DNA of 64,000 nt. Origin: Anaerolineaceae bacterium (lineage in GTDB: Bacteria; Chloroflexota; Anaerolineae; Promineifilales; Promineifilaceae). Made by a program: the position numbers and the translations under genes. Under the pieces are notes generated by a model. That model saw nothing but the letters and a program-made list of their open reading frames with translations. It searched no databases and had not been told where the DNA came from. This document shows positions 34,177 to 43,127 of this stretch, piece by piece. The stretch lies in contig PABI01000002.1 in the NCBI GenBank assembly GCA_002699125.1, positions 45,779 through 109,778 of the forward strand, written 5' to 3'. How positions within the stretch are numbered: the first letter of the stretch is position 1; every line of letters begins with the position of its first letter.

Positions 34177-34853
34177 GGTTTTTCGTAGTAATTGGCGGCG
34201 GCTTGCAGGGTGACGTGGTGCAGCTGTTGAGTGAGACGGGTGGAGACGGCCGTTAAGTCCGCATCCTTGTCCACTACCAGCGGCTCCCCTACCTGAATTG
34301 CTATCTTGCTAAATGGATAGGGCATCACGTACCGGTCCCAACGGGGAATGCGGTAGCCGTGCCGAGCATAGGCCCCCAGCGGCAAAATCGTGGCATCCGC
34401 TTTTTGGGCGATGTAGGTGATCCCTGGTTTGATTTCGTAAGAAGGCCCCTCCGGGCCATCCGGGGTGATGTAGGCATCCCGCCCCGCTTTGACCTGCCGC
34501 ACCAGTTTGGCCAGCTGTCGTGCCGAGGCCATGCTGGCATCGCCATGCAAATTCATGGGGAAAGGGGTGACGCCCAGCTTGCTGGCAAACACCTGTAACG
34601 TGCCGCCGCGCCAGTCGTCGGGCAAAATGAGGACGATGCGGCTTAAATCATACTGGTTGGCAAAGAAGCCCACCAGCATCATCGTCATGCCATGCCAGGC
34701 AGCGAAGATAAGCGGCCGTTTCCGTTCTTGTGCCGCCTGTAAATGTTCTGCTCCGGTTACCTGAAAGCGGCTGAGGCGGCTGGTCATCCGTGCCCAGGCA
34801 TACAGCGCCGTGCCGCTCATTTTGTCTTGCCAGCTGCTGTTTAAATCACTCAT
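34173..34853 (-). CDS. Lysophospholipid acyltransferase-like protein (DUF374), copy 2
   Basis: This 226-residue paralogue of the neighbouring gene has the same pattern: LIFAAWHGMTMML, TPDGPEGPSYEIKPG and ILPLGAYARHGYRIPRWDRYVMPYPFSKIAIQVGEP. The tandem copies have diverged widely, so they may act at different acyl positions or on different acceptors. It overlaps pssA upstream by 8 bp and copy 1 downstream by 4 bp, so all are translationally coupled. Confidence 0.8.
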   Translation of the reverse strand: MSDLNSSWQDKMSGTALYAWARMTSRLSRFQVTGAEHLQAAQERKRPLIFAAWHGMTMMLVGFFANQYDLSRIVLILPDDWRGGTLQVFASKLGVTPFPMNLHGDASMASARQLAKLVRQVKAGRDAYITPDGPEGPSYEIKPGITYIAQKADATILPLGAYARHGYRIPRWDRYVMPYPFSKIAIQVGEPLVVDKDADLTAVSTRLTQQLHHVTLQAAANYYEKP

Positions 34854-35550
34854 TGAACTGTAAATACCCCGCGCGCGCTAAGCCCCAGCCCAAATAAACT
34901 GTGTTCCAAAAATGCCACGCTTTGCCAAACGTGGCCCAGGCGATGGTGACGGTAAACAACACCAGCAGAACGCTAATGCGTACCCGTCCCTTAAAAACGC
35001 CCCGGAATGAGGGGAAGGGAACGCGGCTCACCATCAAGATGCCGCAAATGATCATGATGGGGATGAGCCAGCCGGCAGGCAATGGCTGTGTCAGAATCGT
35101 CATGTCGGAGACGACGGCGAGGGCCAGGGTGGCTCCGGCAGAAGAAATGGTGAGTCCGGCAGAATCGCCGCGCCCGCTGGCTTTGGGGGGCAGCAGGTTG
35201 AACCGGGCCAGGCGGTACGCCCCGGCCAGGGCAAAAAAGACGGCCAGCACGCCAATGAAGATGGTGGACGCAACATCGGCCAAGTAAAGGTACATGAACG
35301 CCAGCACGGTAGGGGCCGTACCCAGGCTGACCATATCGACCAGCGAATCAAGCTGGAGGCCAAAGGCCGATCCGGCGTTAAAGTAGCGGGCCGATGCGCC
35401 ATCGAACAAATCCAGAATGTAGCTGGCTAAGATGAGAATGCCGGCCGTCACCAGTTCGCCCGTGGCCGCCAGCAAAATGGCGATGATGCCACAGGTGAGG
35501 GAGGTGAAGGTGATGCTGTTGGGAATGAGGTAGCGATATTGACTTTTCAT
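34846..35550 (-). CDS. pssA: CDP-diacylglycerol-serine O-phosphatidyltransferase
   Basis: This 234-residue membrane enzyme makes phosphatidylserine from CDP-diacylglycerol and serine. The CDP-alcohol transferase signature is DLFDGASARYFNAG followed by GLQLDSLVD. The PssA-specific start PNSITFTSLTCGIIAI and SLGTAPTVLAF identify the subfamily. It overlaps the psd gene by 4 bp, so the product is passed directly to the decarboxylase. Confidence 0.93.
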   Translation of the reverse strand: MKSQYRYLIPNSITFTSLTCGIIAILLAATGELVTAGILILASYILDLFDGASARYFNAGSAFGLQLDSLVDMVSLGTAPTVLAFMYLYLADVASTIFIGVLAVFFALAGAYRLARFNLLPPKASGRGDSAGLTISSAGATLALAVVSDMTILTQPLPAGWLIPIMIICGILMVSRVPFPSFRGVFKGRVRISVLLVLFTVTIAWATFGKAWHFWNTVYLGWGLARAGYLQFNE

Positions 35551-36233
35551 GGGAATTTTTTCAGTTGGGCAATGGGTGTGACGCCACCGGTAACCTTGTC
35601 GCCGACCTTGACGAGCATTTGGGCTGTAGGCGGCAGGAACAGATCGACGCGGGAGCTGAAACGAATGAGGCCAAAGCGCTGCCCGGTTTGCACCTCGTCG
35701 CCCGGTTTGAGGTAGTTGAGGCAGCGGCGGGCCAGGATGCCGGCGATTTGTTTGGTGAGGATACGGCCGTATCCCACTGACTCTGTCACCATGGCAATGT
35801 ATTCATTCACCTCAGAAGCTTCGGGGCGAAACGCCTGCAAAAATTTGCCCGGCTGATGCTCTACCAGCGTCACTTTGCCCGCCAGCGGCACCCGCTGCAC
35901 GTGTACGTCGGTGATGTCCAGGAACATGCTCATGCGAATTACTTCTGCCTGCAAATAGCGGTTCTCGGTTTCGGTGACTATTTCTACCACTTCGCCATCG
36001 CCAGGTCCCAGCACCAGCCCCGGTTTGGCCGCAATCTGCCGATTAGGATCGCGGAAAAAGTAAAGGATGAGCAGCCAGAGAAAAGAGGCCAGCACCAGAA
36101 AGATGCCCGCGGGCCAGTTGGTAAACTGAAACCAGAGGAAAACGGCCGTTGCCCATAAAATCGTAAAAAAAGCAATCGTGCCCCCGCCGCCTTCGGCAAA
36201 AGGCCAGGCACGATCTTTACCGTACTGTGTCAT
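35547..36233 (-). CDS. psd: Phosphatidylserine decarboxylase (short, archaeal/Bacillus-like type)
   Basis: This 228-residue pyruvoyl enzyme converts phosphatidylserine to phosphatidylethanolamine. It has two N-terminal membrane helices, YFFRDPNR, GPGDGEVV, the catalytic-domain stretch RMSMFLDITDVHVQRVPLAG, and the self-cleavage region RFGLIRFSSRVDLFLP. Enzymes of this type normally read RFGSRVD and split between Gly and Ser; here the Gly is Ser (codon AGC). The serine that becomes the pyruvoyl group is intact, so processing is probably retained. It is the first gene of the four-gene operon. Confidence 0.92.
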   Translation of the reverse strand: MTQYGKDRAWPFAEGGGGTIAFFTILWATAVFLWFQFTNWPAGIFLVLASFLWLLILYFFRDPNRQIAAKPGLVLGPGDGEVVEIVTETENRYLQAEVIRMSMFLDITDVHVQRVPLAGKVTLVEHQPGKFLQAFRPEASEVNEYIAMVTESVGYGRILTKQIAGILARRCLNYLKPGDEVQTGQRFGLIRFSSRVDLFLPPTAQMLVKVGDKVTGGVTPIAQLKKFP

Positions 36234-36273
36234 CGAAGTAGATTAATCCTTCATAATAAACAAACAAAAAATT

Positions 36274-36335
36274 AATAGGACGCTGATTTCCATGATCTTC
36301 CTGATCAGGCAAATCAGGCAAATCAGCGTCCTATT
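36274..36335. repeat. Intergenic hairpin (GACGCTGATTT family)
   Basis: Perfect 16-bp arms AATAGGACGCTGATTT/AAATCAGCGTCCTATT (36274-36289, 36320-36335) enclose nested copies of CTGATC and CAAATCAGG. It is of the same family as 19914-19968 and lies between the divergent psd and surface-protein genes. Confidence 0.85.
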
Positions 36336-36480
36336 TTGTTTTGATGGCATCTCCATGTTGCGGCGGCATTGTAACATTGCCACCAGACGTGGGCAACACG
36401 CGCAGCGGCAGGAAAGCCATAGGTTAAACATGGGCCGATCATCGTTCGCCCCCCATCTGCCCCTTTGGTAAACTTGCGCC

Positions 36481-37821
36481 ATGATCAAGCAAAAATCGAC
36501 TTTCATCTGGGTGGGACTGGTGGCGCTGGTGGTGGTGGTGACGGCCGTTTTCCTGGGCAACCGCCTGCTCAATGGCGACAACAGCCTGCTGCGCAACGTG
36601 CAGGTAGACAAAACCGAAATCAGCCCCAACGCCGATGGCGACACCGACGCCGCTAACATCTCCTACGAAATTTCGCGCAATGCCACTGTGTCCATCTATT
36701 TTGAGAATGAAGCAGGCGACCGCTTTTTCTTCCGCGAGGAAAAACGGCGCGGCGCAGGCGAGTACAGCGTGACGTTTAGCGGCGTGGTGGATCCCTACAC
36801 TTTGCCGGACGATCAGATACAGGGAGAAATTTTGGCACGATTGTTGCAAGACGGCCGTTACACCTGGACCATCAGCGCCACCGACGAAGACAACAACACC
36901 GAAATGCAGCAGGGTGAGCTGCGCATTGTCGATGCCGATACAGCGCTGCCCGACATTCGCGATTTTGACGTGTATCCTGAAATCTTTACACCGAATCGAG
37001 ATGGCGTGGATGATCGGGTGCAGCCCTACCTCTACTTGGCCAAGGATGTGGCGCAATTACGAGTCTTTTTGCAAATGCCCGATGGCAGCGAAGTGCCCAT
37101 CAGCGAATTTGAGCAGGTGGTCGAACCTAATGCTGAAGGGCCACATTATTTTGATTATGAAGGCGGTGTGGATGACGGGGCAACGCCGCCACCGGACGGC
37201 ACGTACCCCATCGTGGCCATTGCCCAGGATTTGGAGGGGCAGCGGGTGCGCGTGGAGGACGAGCTGACGATTCAGTTTGGTGGCGTGCCCCGCGTGCGCA
37301 TCATTTCGCCACCAGCGGGGGAAACGGTGGCCTGGGACAAGACGGCCGTTCCCCTCTGTGATGTTATTTCGTTTAGCGTTACCGTGGAAAATTACGGCTC
37401 CACGCCCGTGCGCACCAGCGGCCCGCCGCCCGGCACGATGTACGATTCTGAATGGAATTACAACACGTTGGGCTGGTTTACCCAGTCCGGTGTGTTCCGC
37501 CTGGGCATCGGCTATGAGAATGAGCTGACCAACTACCCCTACCGCTGGGCGTTGGGCAGCTCCGAAGAGCTAACCGTCATTGACGGCTTTAGCTACCTGA
37601 TGCCCGGCGACCGGGTGACCGTCACCGGCAGCATCCGCATGACCAATGAGTTTGGCGACCGCAATCCACAGCCGGTTTGGGCCGGCCTCATCCACGAGGA
37701 TGTGGAAGTGGTAACGTTTAACGAGCGCCTGGGCATTGAGGAAATTACGGTAGACGTGCCCGACGAGGCCAATCGCCCGGAATGCGCCCCGCGTGAAGTG
37801 CCGGAGTGGCCGGTGGAGTAA
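36481..37821 (+). CDS. Membrane-anchored surface protein with FlgD-like Ig domains
   Basis: This 446-residue protein has one N-terminal membrane helix (FIWVGLVALVVVVTAVFLG), and the rest lies outside the cell. Two repeats start with the Pro-Asn-x-Asp-Gly motif of FlgD-type and C-terminal Ig-like domains (VDKTEISPNADGDTDAANIS and VYPEIFTPNRDGVDDRV), each followed by beta-rich sequence. A third beta domain (about 275-430) ends in a Cys/Pro-rich tail. A structural or adhesive role is inferred from the domain type; there is no catalytic motif. Confidence 0.7.
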   Translation: MIKQKSTFIWVGLVALVVVVTAVFLGNRLLNGDNSLLRNVQVDKTEISPNADGDTDAANISYEISRNATVSIYFENEAGDRFFFREEKRRGAGEYSVTFSGVVDPYTLPDDQIQGEILARLLQDGRYTWTISATDEDNNTEMQQGELRIVDADTALPDIRDFDVYPEIFTPNRDGVDDRVQPYLYLAKDVAQLRVFLQMPDGSEVPISEFEQVVEPNAEGPHYFDYEGGVDDGATPPPDGTYPIVAIAQDLEGQRVRVEDELTIQFGGVPRVRIISPPAGETVAWDKTAVPLCDVISFSVTVENYGSTPVRTSGPPPGTMYDSEWNYNTLGWFTQSGVFRLGIGYENELTNYPYRWALGSSEELTVIDGFSYLMPGDRVTVTGSIRMTNEFGDRNPQPVWAGLIHEDVEVVTFNERLGIEEITVDVPDEANRPECAPREVPEWPVE

Positions 37822-37827
37822 AGCCAA

Positions 37828-37919
37828 AACCTGACAGGTTTCCACAGCAGTTGACCATAAACGTAATAAGAAACGCGAACCATCTTCTTCTTAAGGGGCG
37901 TTCGTAAACCTGTCAGGTT
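37828..37919. repeat. Intergenic inverted repeat (AACCTGACAGGTTT)
   Basis: Perfect 14-bp arms AACCTGACAGGTTT/AAACCTGTCAGGTT (37828-37841, 37906-37919) are each nearly palindromic themselves. A second pair of the same words is found at 41117-41211. Confidence 0.85.
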
Positions 37920-38013
37920 GGCGCGAAAGGCTGTTTGGTTAGCCGTGGCTTAACCCAGCCTGGATTTGATTGGCGGGCGTTCAGCGGCGGGGTACACTAC
38001 AAACGGTTAACAG

Positions 38014-38047
38014 GAGGTTGCCCAACTGTGCGGCAGCCTCTTTTTTT
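38014..38047 (+). promoter_or_regulatory. Terminator-like hairpin in the leader of the PhnD-like gene
   Basis: A 9-bp stem GAGGTTGCC/GGCAGCCTC (one G-T pair; 38014-38022, 38032-38040) is followed by T7, the form of an intrinsic terminator. It ends only 12 bp before the start codon at 38059. It therefore either ends upstream transcripts or acts as an attenuator for this gene. Confidence 0.6.
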
Positions 38048-38058
38048 GGACGGGTAAA

Positions 38059-39240
38059 ATGCGACGTTTGTGGGGTTTGGTTGTTGTTTCAATAGGGCTA
38101 TTGGCCGGCTGTGCCGCATCACCAACGGTGGTGGAAGTGACGCGGCTGGTGCCGGGCACACCGGCTGCATCACCCCCCAATCCAGTTGAAGTTGAAATCG
38201 AAGTGACCCGTATCGTTAGCGAAACGGTGACGGTGACTGAACCGGTGGTGCGTGAACGGCCGTCGCCCGGCTCAGCCGAACGGCCGTTTCAGCTCTTGTT
38301 TGCGCCCGTGGCAGATACCAATGTGATTGGCAGCCGGGGCCAAATTTTGGCCGATTGGCTGGCGCGGCAAACCGGGCAGCAGTTTCAGGTGGGCATTGTA
38401 GACAACGAGCAGATCATTATTGACTTGATGTGCGCGGCCCCAGCTGAAACGATTGGTTTTTTAACGGCCGTGGGCGTGGCGCTGGCCAATCAGCAGTGTG
38501 GGGCGCAGGTAGTGAGTACGGCCGTGCAAAACAACGGCCTCAGCTGGCAGGCAGGCATGATTGTGGTGCGCCAGGACAGCGACATCGAAACGCTGGCCGA
38601 TTTAGACGGCCAGCGCGGGGCCATCCCCGATGAAACCAGCGTGCCCAACAACTGGTACTTCCAGGCGCTGCTGGCAGCGGAAGGCATCGAACCGGAAGAA
38701 ATTGTCTCGGTTCCCGGCGACAATACGGCGATGCTGGCGGTGCTCAATGGCGAGGTTGATTTTGCCACCGGCACCTATTGGCCACCCATCCTGCCGTTTG
38801 AGGAGCGGGAGTGGGTGTTTGGCGAGGATGATCCGGAGATTTGGCGGCAAACAGGCGTTTCGCCCAGCCGCAGCGGCATCGGTTTTGTGGTGGTGCTGGG
38901 CCGCCCGGAAAATGGCGGCTACCGCGTGCGTGATGCCCGCTCTGGTGTTTACGACACCGCCCGCGATATTTTTGACGAGACGCGCATTCTCACCCTCAGC
39001 GCGCCCATTCCAGCCGATTCGGTGGCCGTGGGTGGTGGCTTCCCGTTTGGCACCGCGCAGCAGCTAGGTCCACTGCTGGCGGAATTTGCCGCTGCGGAAC
39101 AGTGTGCCGAGTCACTTTGTGCGCTTGACTTTTATGGCTGGATGGGCTTGGAAACGGCCGTTCCCGCCAACTACGATCCGCTCCACTTTGTTATCAACAC
39201 GCTGGGCTGGACCGATGAGGCGCTTCTGTTGACGGATTGA
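38059..39240 (+). CDS. PhnD-like substrate-binding lipoprotein
   Basis: This 393-residue secreted lipoprotein has a signal peptide with lipobox LLAGC (lipid on Cys-20), a Pro/Val-rich linker to about residue 72, and a periplasmic-binding-protein domain of the phosphate/phosphite/phosphonate (PhnD/PtxB) type: FQLLFAPVADTNVIGSRGQ, WLARQTGQQFQVGIVDNEQ and VAVGGGFPFGT near the end. No ABC permease or ATPase gene lies beside it, so it is an orphan binding protein. The ligand is not certain. Confidence 0.75.
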   Translation: MRRLWGLVVVSIGLLAGCAASPTVVEVTRLVPGTPAASPPNPVEVEIEVTRIVSETVTVTEPVVRERPSPGSAERPFQLLFAPVADTNVIGSRGQILADWLARQTGQQFQVGIVDNEQIIIDLMCAAPAETIGFLTAVGVALANQQCGAQVVSTAVQNNGLSWQAGMIVVRQDSDIETLADLDGQRGAIPDETSVPNNWYFQALLAAEGIEPEEIVSVPGDNTAMLAVLNGEVDFATGTYWPPILPFEEREWVFGEDDPEIWRQTGVSPSRSGIGFVVVLGRPENGGYRVRDARSGVYDTARDIFDETRILTLSAPIPADSVAVGGGFPFGTAQQLGPLLAEFAAAEQCAESLCALDFYGWMGLETAVPANYDPLHFVINTLGWTDEALLLTD

Positions 39241-39249
39241 TTTTTAATT

Positions 39250-39320
39250 GGACACTGATGAACACAGATAGACAATGATTTTTGTTTTTTCTCTGTGTAA
39301 ATCAGCGTTCATCAGTGTCC
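39250..39320. repeat. Intergenic hairpin (GGACACTGATGAAC family)
   Basis: Perfect 14-bp outer arms GGACACTGATGAAC/GTTCATCAGTGTCC (39250-39263, 39307-39320) are followed inward by further complementary words (CACAGATAGA against TCTCTGTG). It lies 14 bp upstream of the glycosyltransferase start. Confidence 0.85.
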
Positions 39321-39333
39321 CCTTCAGGTTTTT

Positions 39334-40245
39334 ATGATTGATGTAGCGGTTATTATTGTGAGTTGGAACGTGCGGGATTACCTGGTGCAATGCCTGCGCT
39401 CGGTGTTTGCCGATTTGCAGCGCTCCCGGCTGCGCGGCGAGGTGTGGGTAGTGGATAATGCCTCCACCGACGGCACGGCCGATCTGGTGCAGTCGCTTTT
39501 TCCCAACGTGCATCTCATCGTCAATGAGAACAATCCCGGTTTTGGTGCAGCCAACAACCAGGGCATGGCGGCGGCCAAGGAATATGCGCCGCGCTACTAC
39601 TTCTTGCTCAATCCTGATACCAAATTGCAGCCAGGCGCACTGTTTGAATTGATCAACACGCTGGAAGAGCATCCTGACGGTGGCATGGCCGGGGCGCGGC
39701 TGGTGTATGGCGACGGCCGTTTCCAACACAGCGCTTTCTATTTCCCCGGATTACGCCAGCTCGCTTTTGATCTCTTTCCGCTGCCCGACCGTTTTTATGA
39801 GAGCCGCTGGAACGGCCGTTACCCGCAATCCTGGCTGGCACGGGGCAGCGAGCCATTTGCCATCGACCATCCGTTAGGGGCCACGATGATGGTGCGCGCC
39901 GATGTGGCCGAAGCGACCAACGGCTTTGACGAATCGTTTCACATGTACTGCGAGGAAATCGACTGGAGCTGGCGTATTCAGGCAGCGGGCTGGCGTATTT
40001 ACGCGGTGCCATCGGCAGAGATTGTCCATTATGGCGGTGAAAGTACACGCCAGGTGCCGGCCACCTCGGTGATTAATTTGTGGCAGAGTCGGGCCAAGCT
40101 GTATGGGGAGATGTACGGCCGTTTCAAATTGTTCATCGCGCGTAAAATGGTGCAACTTGGTATGCGCCGCCGGGCTAAAAAAGCCGCCGATCCGCAAATG
40201 AAGCAGGCGTATGAAACGATCATCCAAATCTGGCGCGGGATTTAA
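39334..40245 (+). CDS. Glycosyltransferase family 2
   Basis: This 303-residue GT-A-fold glycosyltransferase is similar in outline to rhamnosyl/dTDP-sugar transferases of the WcaA/WbbL type. Visible are the nucleotide-binding VAVIIVSWNVRDYL and VVDNASTDGTADLV, FLLNPDTKLQPGAL with the DxD-like motif, and the acceptor-side FHMYCEEIDWSWRIQAAGW. It is soluble or peripheral. The neighbouring gene is another family 2 enzyme, suggesting surface polysaccharide or glycolipid synthesis. Confidence 0.85.
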   Translation: MIDVAVIIVSWNVRDYLVQCLRSVFADLQRSRLRGEVWVVDNASTDGTADLVQSLFPNVHLIVNENNPGFGAANNQGMAAAKEYAPRYYFLLNPDTKLQPGALFELINTLEEHPDGGMAGARLVYGDGRFQHSAFYFPGLRQLAFDLFPLPDRFYESRWNGRYPQSWLARGSEPFAIDHPLGATMMVRADVAEATNGFDESFHMYCEEIDWSWRIQAAGWRIYAVPSAEIVHYGGESTRQVPATSVINLWQSRAKLYGEMYGRFKLFIARKMVQLGMRRRAKKAADPQMKQAYETIIQIWRGI

Positions 40246-40349
40246 TTTGCCACAGAGGACACAGAGATTTCAGAGGGGTAGAGAGAAATCTGCGTCTGCA
40301 AATTGCCAATAATCTGTTCAATTGGCGTAATCTTTGATACAACTTCCCC
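40245..40349. other. Intergenic segment with CACAGAGGACACAGAG repeat word
   Basis: The stretch GCCACAGAGGACACAGAG and, later, GAAATCTGCGTCTG are fragments of the dispersed intergenic repeat families found elsewhere in the window. They form only a weak hairpin here. No gene is seen. Confidence 0.4.
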
Positions 40350-41108
40350 ATGAGTACAAAACAACAAGAATTAACGGCCGTTATCCTCACCCTTAACGAA
40401 GCCAGCCACATTCAGGCGTGCATTCAGTCGCTCAGTTGGGCCGACCGGGTGCTGGTATTTGATTCGTATAGCGAGGATGATACGGCCGTTCTTGCTCAGT
40501 CCGCGGGAGCCGAACTCCAGCAATCCAAATTTGAAAATTACGCCCAACAGCGTAACGCGGCCCTGAACAGCCTGCAAACCGACTGGGTCTTTTTTGTCGA
40601 TGCTGATGAGCGGGGCACGCCAGAACTGGGGGCAGAAATTCGCCAGGTAATCGGCGAACGACCGGAGCGCGGCTGGTACGTGCCGCGCCATAACTACATT
40701 TTTGGCCAGCTTACCAAGGGCGCGGGCTGGTTCCCCGATTATCAACTGCGCCTGTTCAAACACGGCTGCGTGCATTACGAACGTCCTGTGCATGAACTGG
40801 CCGTGGTGGATGGGGCAATTGGTTATCTGGAACGGCCGCTCACTCACTACAACTACCGCGACCTGGACCATTTCCGGGCCAAGCAGCGGGCCTACACCAG
40901 CTACGACGCCCACATCCTTTACGATGATGGCATCCGGCCCAGGCCGCACAACTTTATTTTGCAGCCGCTGCGCCAATTTTACTGGCGCTTCATCACGCTG
41001 GACGGTTACAAAGACGGCCTGCACGGTTTGCGCCTGAGCCTGTACATGACTTACTATGAATGGGTGAAGTATCGCAAGCTGGCCTGGTTTTGGCGGAAGA
41101 ATCGGTGA
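40350..41108 (+). CDS. Glycosyltransferase family 2 (WaaE/KdtX-like)
   Basis: This 252-residue glycosyltransferase is of the type that adds glucose to lipopolysaccharide core or related glycolipids. Signatures are LTAVILTLNEASHIQACIQSL, WADRVLVFDSYSEDDT, WVFFVDADERGTPEL (metal-binding DAD) and LFKHGCVHYERPVHE. The C-terminal half has amphipathic segments that could touch the membrane. The acceptor is not known. Confidence 0.83.
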   Translation: MSTKQQELTAVILTLNEASHIQACIQSLSWADRVLVFDSYSEDDTAVLAQSAGAELQQSKFENYAQQRNAALNSLQTDWVFFVDADERGTPELGAEIRQVIGERPERGWYVPRHNYIFGQLTKGAGWFPDYQLRLFKHGCVHYERPVHELAVVDGAIGYLERPLTHYNYRDLDHFRAKQRAYTSYDAHILYDDGIRPRPHNFILQPLRQFYWRFITLDGYKDGLHGLRLSLYMTYYEWVKYRKLAWFWRKNR

Positions 41109-41116
41109 GGGTTGTT

Positions 41117-41211
41117 AAACCTGACAGGTTCATCGAGAGTCAGCTCTTGAATGACATTTTGGCTGGCGAAGATTGCTTCAATTCAGGTATCTTTTGGAAC
41201 CTGTGAGGTTT
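41117..41211. repeat. Intergenic inverted repeat (AAACCTGACAGGTT)
   Basis: AAACCTGACAGGTT (41117-41130) and AACCTGTGAGGTTT (41198-41211) pair over 14 bp with one mismatch. It is the second member of the family at 37828-37919. Confidence 0.8.
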
Positions 41212-41225
41212 AGAGGAGCTTTGTA

Positions 41226-41462
41226 ATGCAAGCTGTTGGTGTCGATTGTCGCTTTGCTGAGGATGGGGCGGTGCAGGTGCGTAAGGTGAAGTTGAACGGC
41301 CGTTGGCAATCGGTCGGTCAGGGGCGGCAGTGGCTGGATGAAAACGGCCGTCACGTCCTTATCATGCTGCCCGGCAACGAAGTGCGCGAACTGGTGGTGC
41401 AGCCGGGATCGTTAAGTTGGAGAATGGTTGAAGTAGGGAGTGGTGGGGGAACGGCCGTTTAA
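41226..41462 (+). CDS. Small protein of unknown function
   Basis: This 78-residue, beta-rich looking protein (VQVRKVKLNGRWQSVG, DENGRHVLIMLPGN and a hydrophobic ELVVQPGSLSWRMVEV) has no recognised family. A GAGG ribosome binding site lies 8 bp upstream. Three ACGGCCGT palindromes fall inside this short gene. It may be real from frame quality and the ribosome site, but confidence is modest. Confidence 0.5.
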   Translation: MQAVGVDCRFAEDGAVQVRKVKLNGRWQSVGQGRQWLDENGRHVLIMLPGNEVRELVVQPGSLSWRMVEVGSGGGTAV

Positions 41463-41483
41463 TCAAGCAGCAATGAAGCGATC

Positions 41484-42545
41484 TCACGACTCGACGGCAG
41501 CCAGGATGTGTTCAGTTATTATCTGGTCTGTAAGTTGATGGGCATTGCGTAAGGCAAAGTTTGTACTTGTGACAACAACCACCATCTTCAATTCGGGAAA
41601 AACAACGATCTTGTTGCCGCCCATACCGGTCATGAAGTAGGCGGCAAAAGCGTTGTCGCCGGATTGGAAGGTGTTCAACCACCAAAGGTAACCATACTCG
41701 GTTTCGTCATCAATGTGGGCGTGCGGCCGTATTGAAGCGTTCACCCATTGCTCTGACACAATGCGACGGCCGTTCCATACACCGCCATCCAGGTAAAGCT
41801 GCCCCAATTTGAGCAAGTCGCGGCTGCGCAGCGCTAACCCGCCGCCCGTCATCGCCAGACCCAACGGTGTAAATTGCCATTCGACCGATTGAATATCGAG
41901 TGGGGCAAATAAATGCTCACGGGCAAAGTCTGGGATAGATTGGCCTGTTGCTTTTTCCAGCACCGCACCAAGCGTCACCACGCCCGCCGTGCAGTAGCTA
42001 AAACTACGGCCGTACGGTGCATTTGCGGGTTTGGTGATCCATGCCGGGAAGCCTTTGATGGGTAAATCAAGAAAAAACTGCACCCAATCTTCGATCAAAT
42101 ACATCCGTTCTTCGTTACCACGGGAGAACGAGTTCCAGTCGTCACATTCCATAAGCGAACTCATGGTTAGCAAATCTTCCACAGTGATGTTCGCCTTGCG
42201 CGGGTCAGGGTTTTGAACCGGTTGTTTATCGGCGAAGAAGGGGAGGATAGGGGTGTCCACCCCAGCCAGTTTGCCCTGGTCGATGGCAATGCCGATCAAC
42301 ATTCCGGTAATCGTTTTGGTGGCCGAACGGGTATTACGCAATCCGTTAACGGCATTGCTATCAAAGTAAGCTTCATAAACCAGCTGGCCATGCCGGGCAA
42401 TCAAAAGTGTAGTGACATTGTGGAAGTCGCCTGAGCGAACGGCCGTTTCCATCGCTTGCAGCCGGCGCGCGGAGAGATCTGTTGATTCCGGATTGGCAGT
42501 GTCCCAGCCCTTGGGTTCGGTTGGCGGCGTGCTAGAAGTGTTCAT
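41484..42545 (-). CDS. Serine hydrolase of the beta-lactamase class C / penicillin-binding family
   Basis: This 353-residue protein has the class C fold. The nucleophile motif is SATKTITGM (S-x-x-K), followed by a YCTAGV triad element (Y-x-x type). The third motif near the C-terminus is [13 protein letters not shown], replacing K-T-G. There is no signal peptide, so it is probably an intracellular esterase or peptidase rather than an antibiotic-resistance enzyme. ATG 42545 is chosen because GGAAG lies 8 bp upstream; a TTG start five codons earlier is unlikely. Confidence 0.8.
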   Translation of the reverse strand: MNTSSTPPTEPKGWDTANPESTDLSARRLQAMETAVRSGDFHNVTTLLIARHGQLVYEAYFDSNAVNGLRNTRSATKTITGMLIGIAIDQGKLAGVDTPILPFFADKQPVQNPDPRKANITVEDLLTMSSLMECDDWNSFSRGNEERMYLIEDWVQFFLDLPIKGFPAWITKPANAPYGRSFSYCTAGVVTLGAVLEKATGQSIPDFAREHLFAPLDIQSVEWQFTPLGLAMTGGGLALRSRDLLKLGQLYLDGGVWNGRRIVSEQWVNASIRPHAHIDDETEYGYLWWLNTFQSGDNAFAAYFMTGMGGNKIVVFPELKMVVVVTSTNFALRNAHQLTDQIITEHILAAVES

Positions 42546-42550
42546 CGTTA

Positions 42551-42847
42551 TTACTTCCAACTTCTTTGATGATTGATTTCAATTTTCTCTAGAAAGTATG
42601 GCTCAAGGTCGATGTCAAGCTGATTTGCCAGTTCACACAGGTTCCAAACGATGTCATAAATTTCGTGGCCAACTGCTCTATCGACCTCTTTTTTTGGTGC
42701 ATCAGGCGAAGCATAGCGCAGCAGTTCCCGCGAAAGCTCGCCAACTTCGCTAATCAAATGGCGGAATCTTTGATCGACGTTGTTCTTTTGCCAGCCGTGC
42801 TTCTGCGCTAGCTCATGCGCCTGTTTTTGGATCTCGGAAATGTGCAT
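42551..42847 (-). CDS. MazG-like nucleotide pyrophosphohydrolase
   Basis: This 98-residue all-helical protein has the MazG-type metal motif: [14 protein letters not shown] (E-x-x-E) and [23 protein letters not shown] (E-x-x-D). Members hydrolyse non-canonical nucleoside triphosphates or ppGpp-like nucleotides. ATG 42847 fits the family start; the upstream part of the frame is not conserved in pattern. It is 5 bp upstream of the serine hydrolase gene on the same strand. Confidence 0.8.
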   Translation of the reverse strand: MHISEIQKQAHELAQKHGWQKNNVDQRFRHLISEVGELSRELLRYASPDAPKKEVDRAVGHEIYDIVWNLCELANQLDIDLEPYFLEKIEINHQRSWK

Positions 42848-42854
42848 AGAAACG

Positions 42855-43124
42855 TTAGCCACCCTGCGGTACGATACGGCCGCTTTCCTGCACATCTACC
42901 GGCACCCCATCAATCTCGCTGGGAATCACGTCCTCGGCGGACAGCTCAGAACGAGGCACCTTCTTCTCCACCATCACCACCAGCACCACATCATCCGTGC
43001 GGGTCTGCTGCTGTTGGCGGAAACCAATGCCCACACCGACGACATTGGCTTTGGCTAGCAGCTCTGCTTCATGGGCTGCTTTTACCGTCCGAATACGTTC
43101 AATTGTTTCGTCTTGGTTACTCAT
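42855..43124 (-). CDS. Stand-alone copy of the protease N-terminal domain
   Basis: This 89-residue protein is similar to the N-terminal region of the trypsin-like protease encoded just upstream on the same strand. Both read AAHxAxLxxxxNVVGVGIG, then a charged stretch, LSxxxxIPS/VPS and VPxDV. It may act as a free copy of that domain, as a propeptide or inhibitor. That idea rests only on similarity and adjacency. No known name applies. Confidence 0.7.
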   Translation of the reverse strand: MSNQDETIERIRTVKAAHEAELLAKANVVGVGIGFRQQQQTRTDDVVLVVMVEKKVPRSELSAEDVIPSEIDGVPVDVQESGRIVPQGG

Positions 43125-43127
43125 GGT

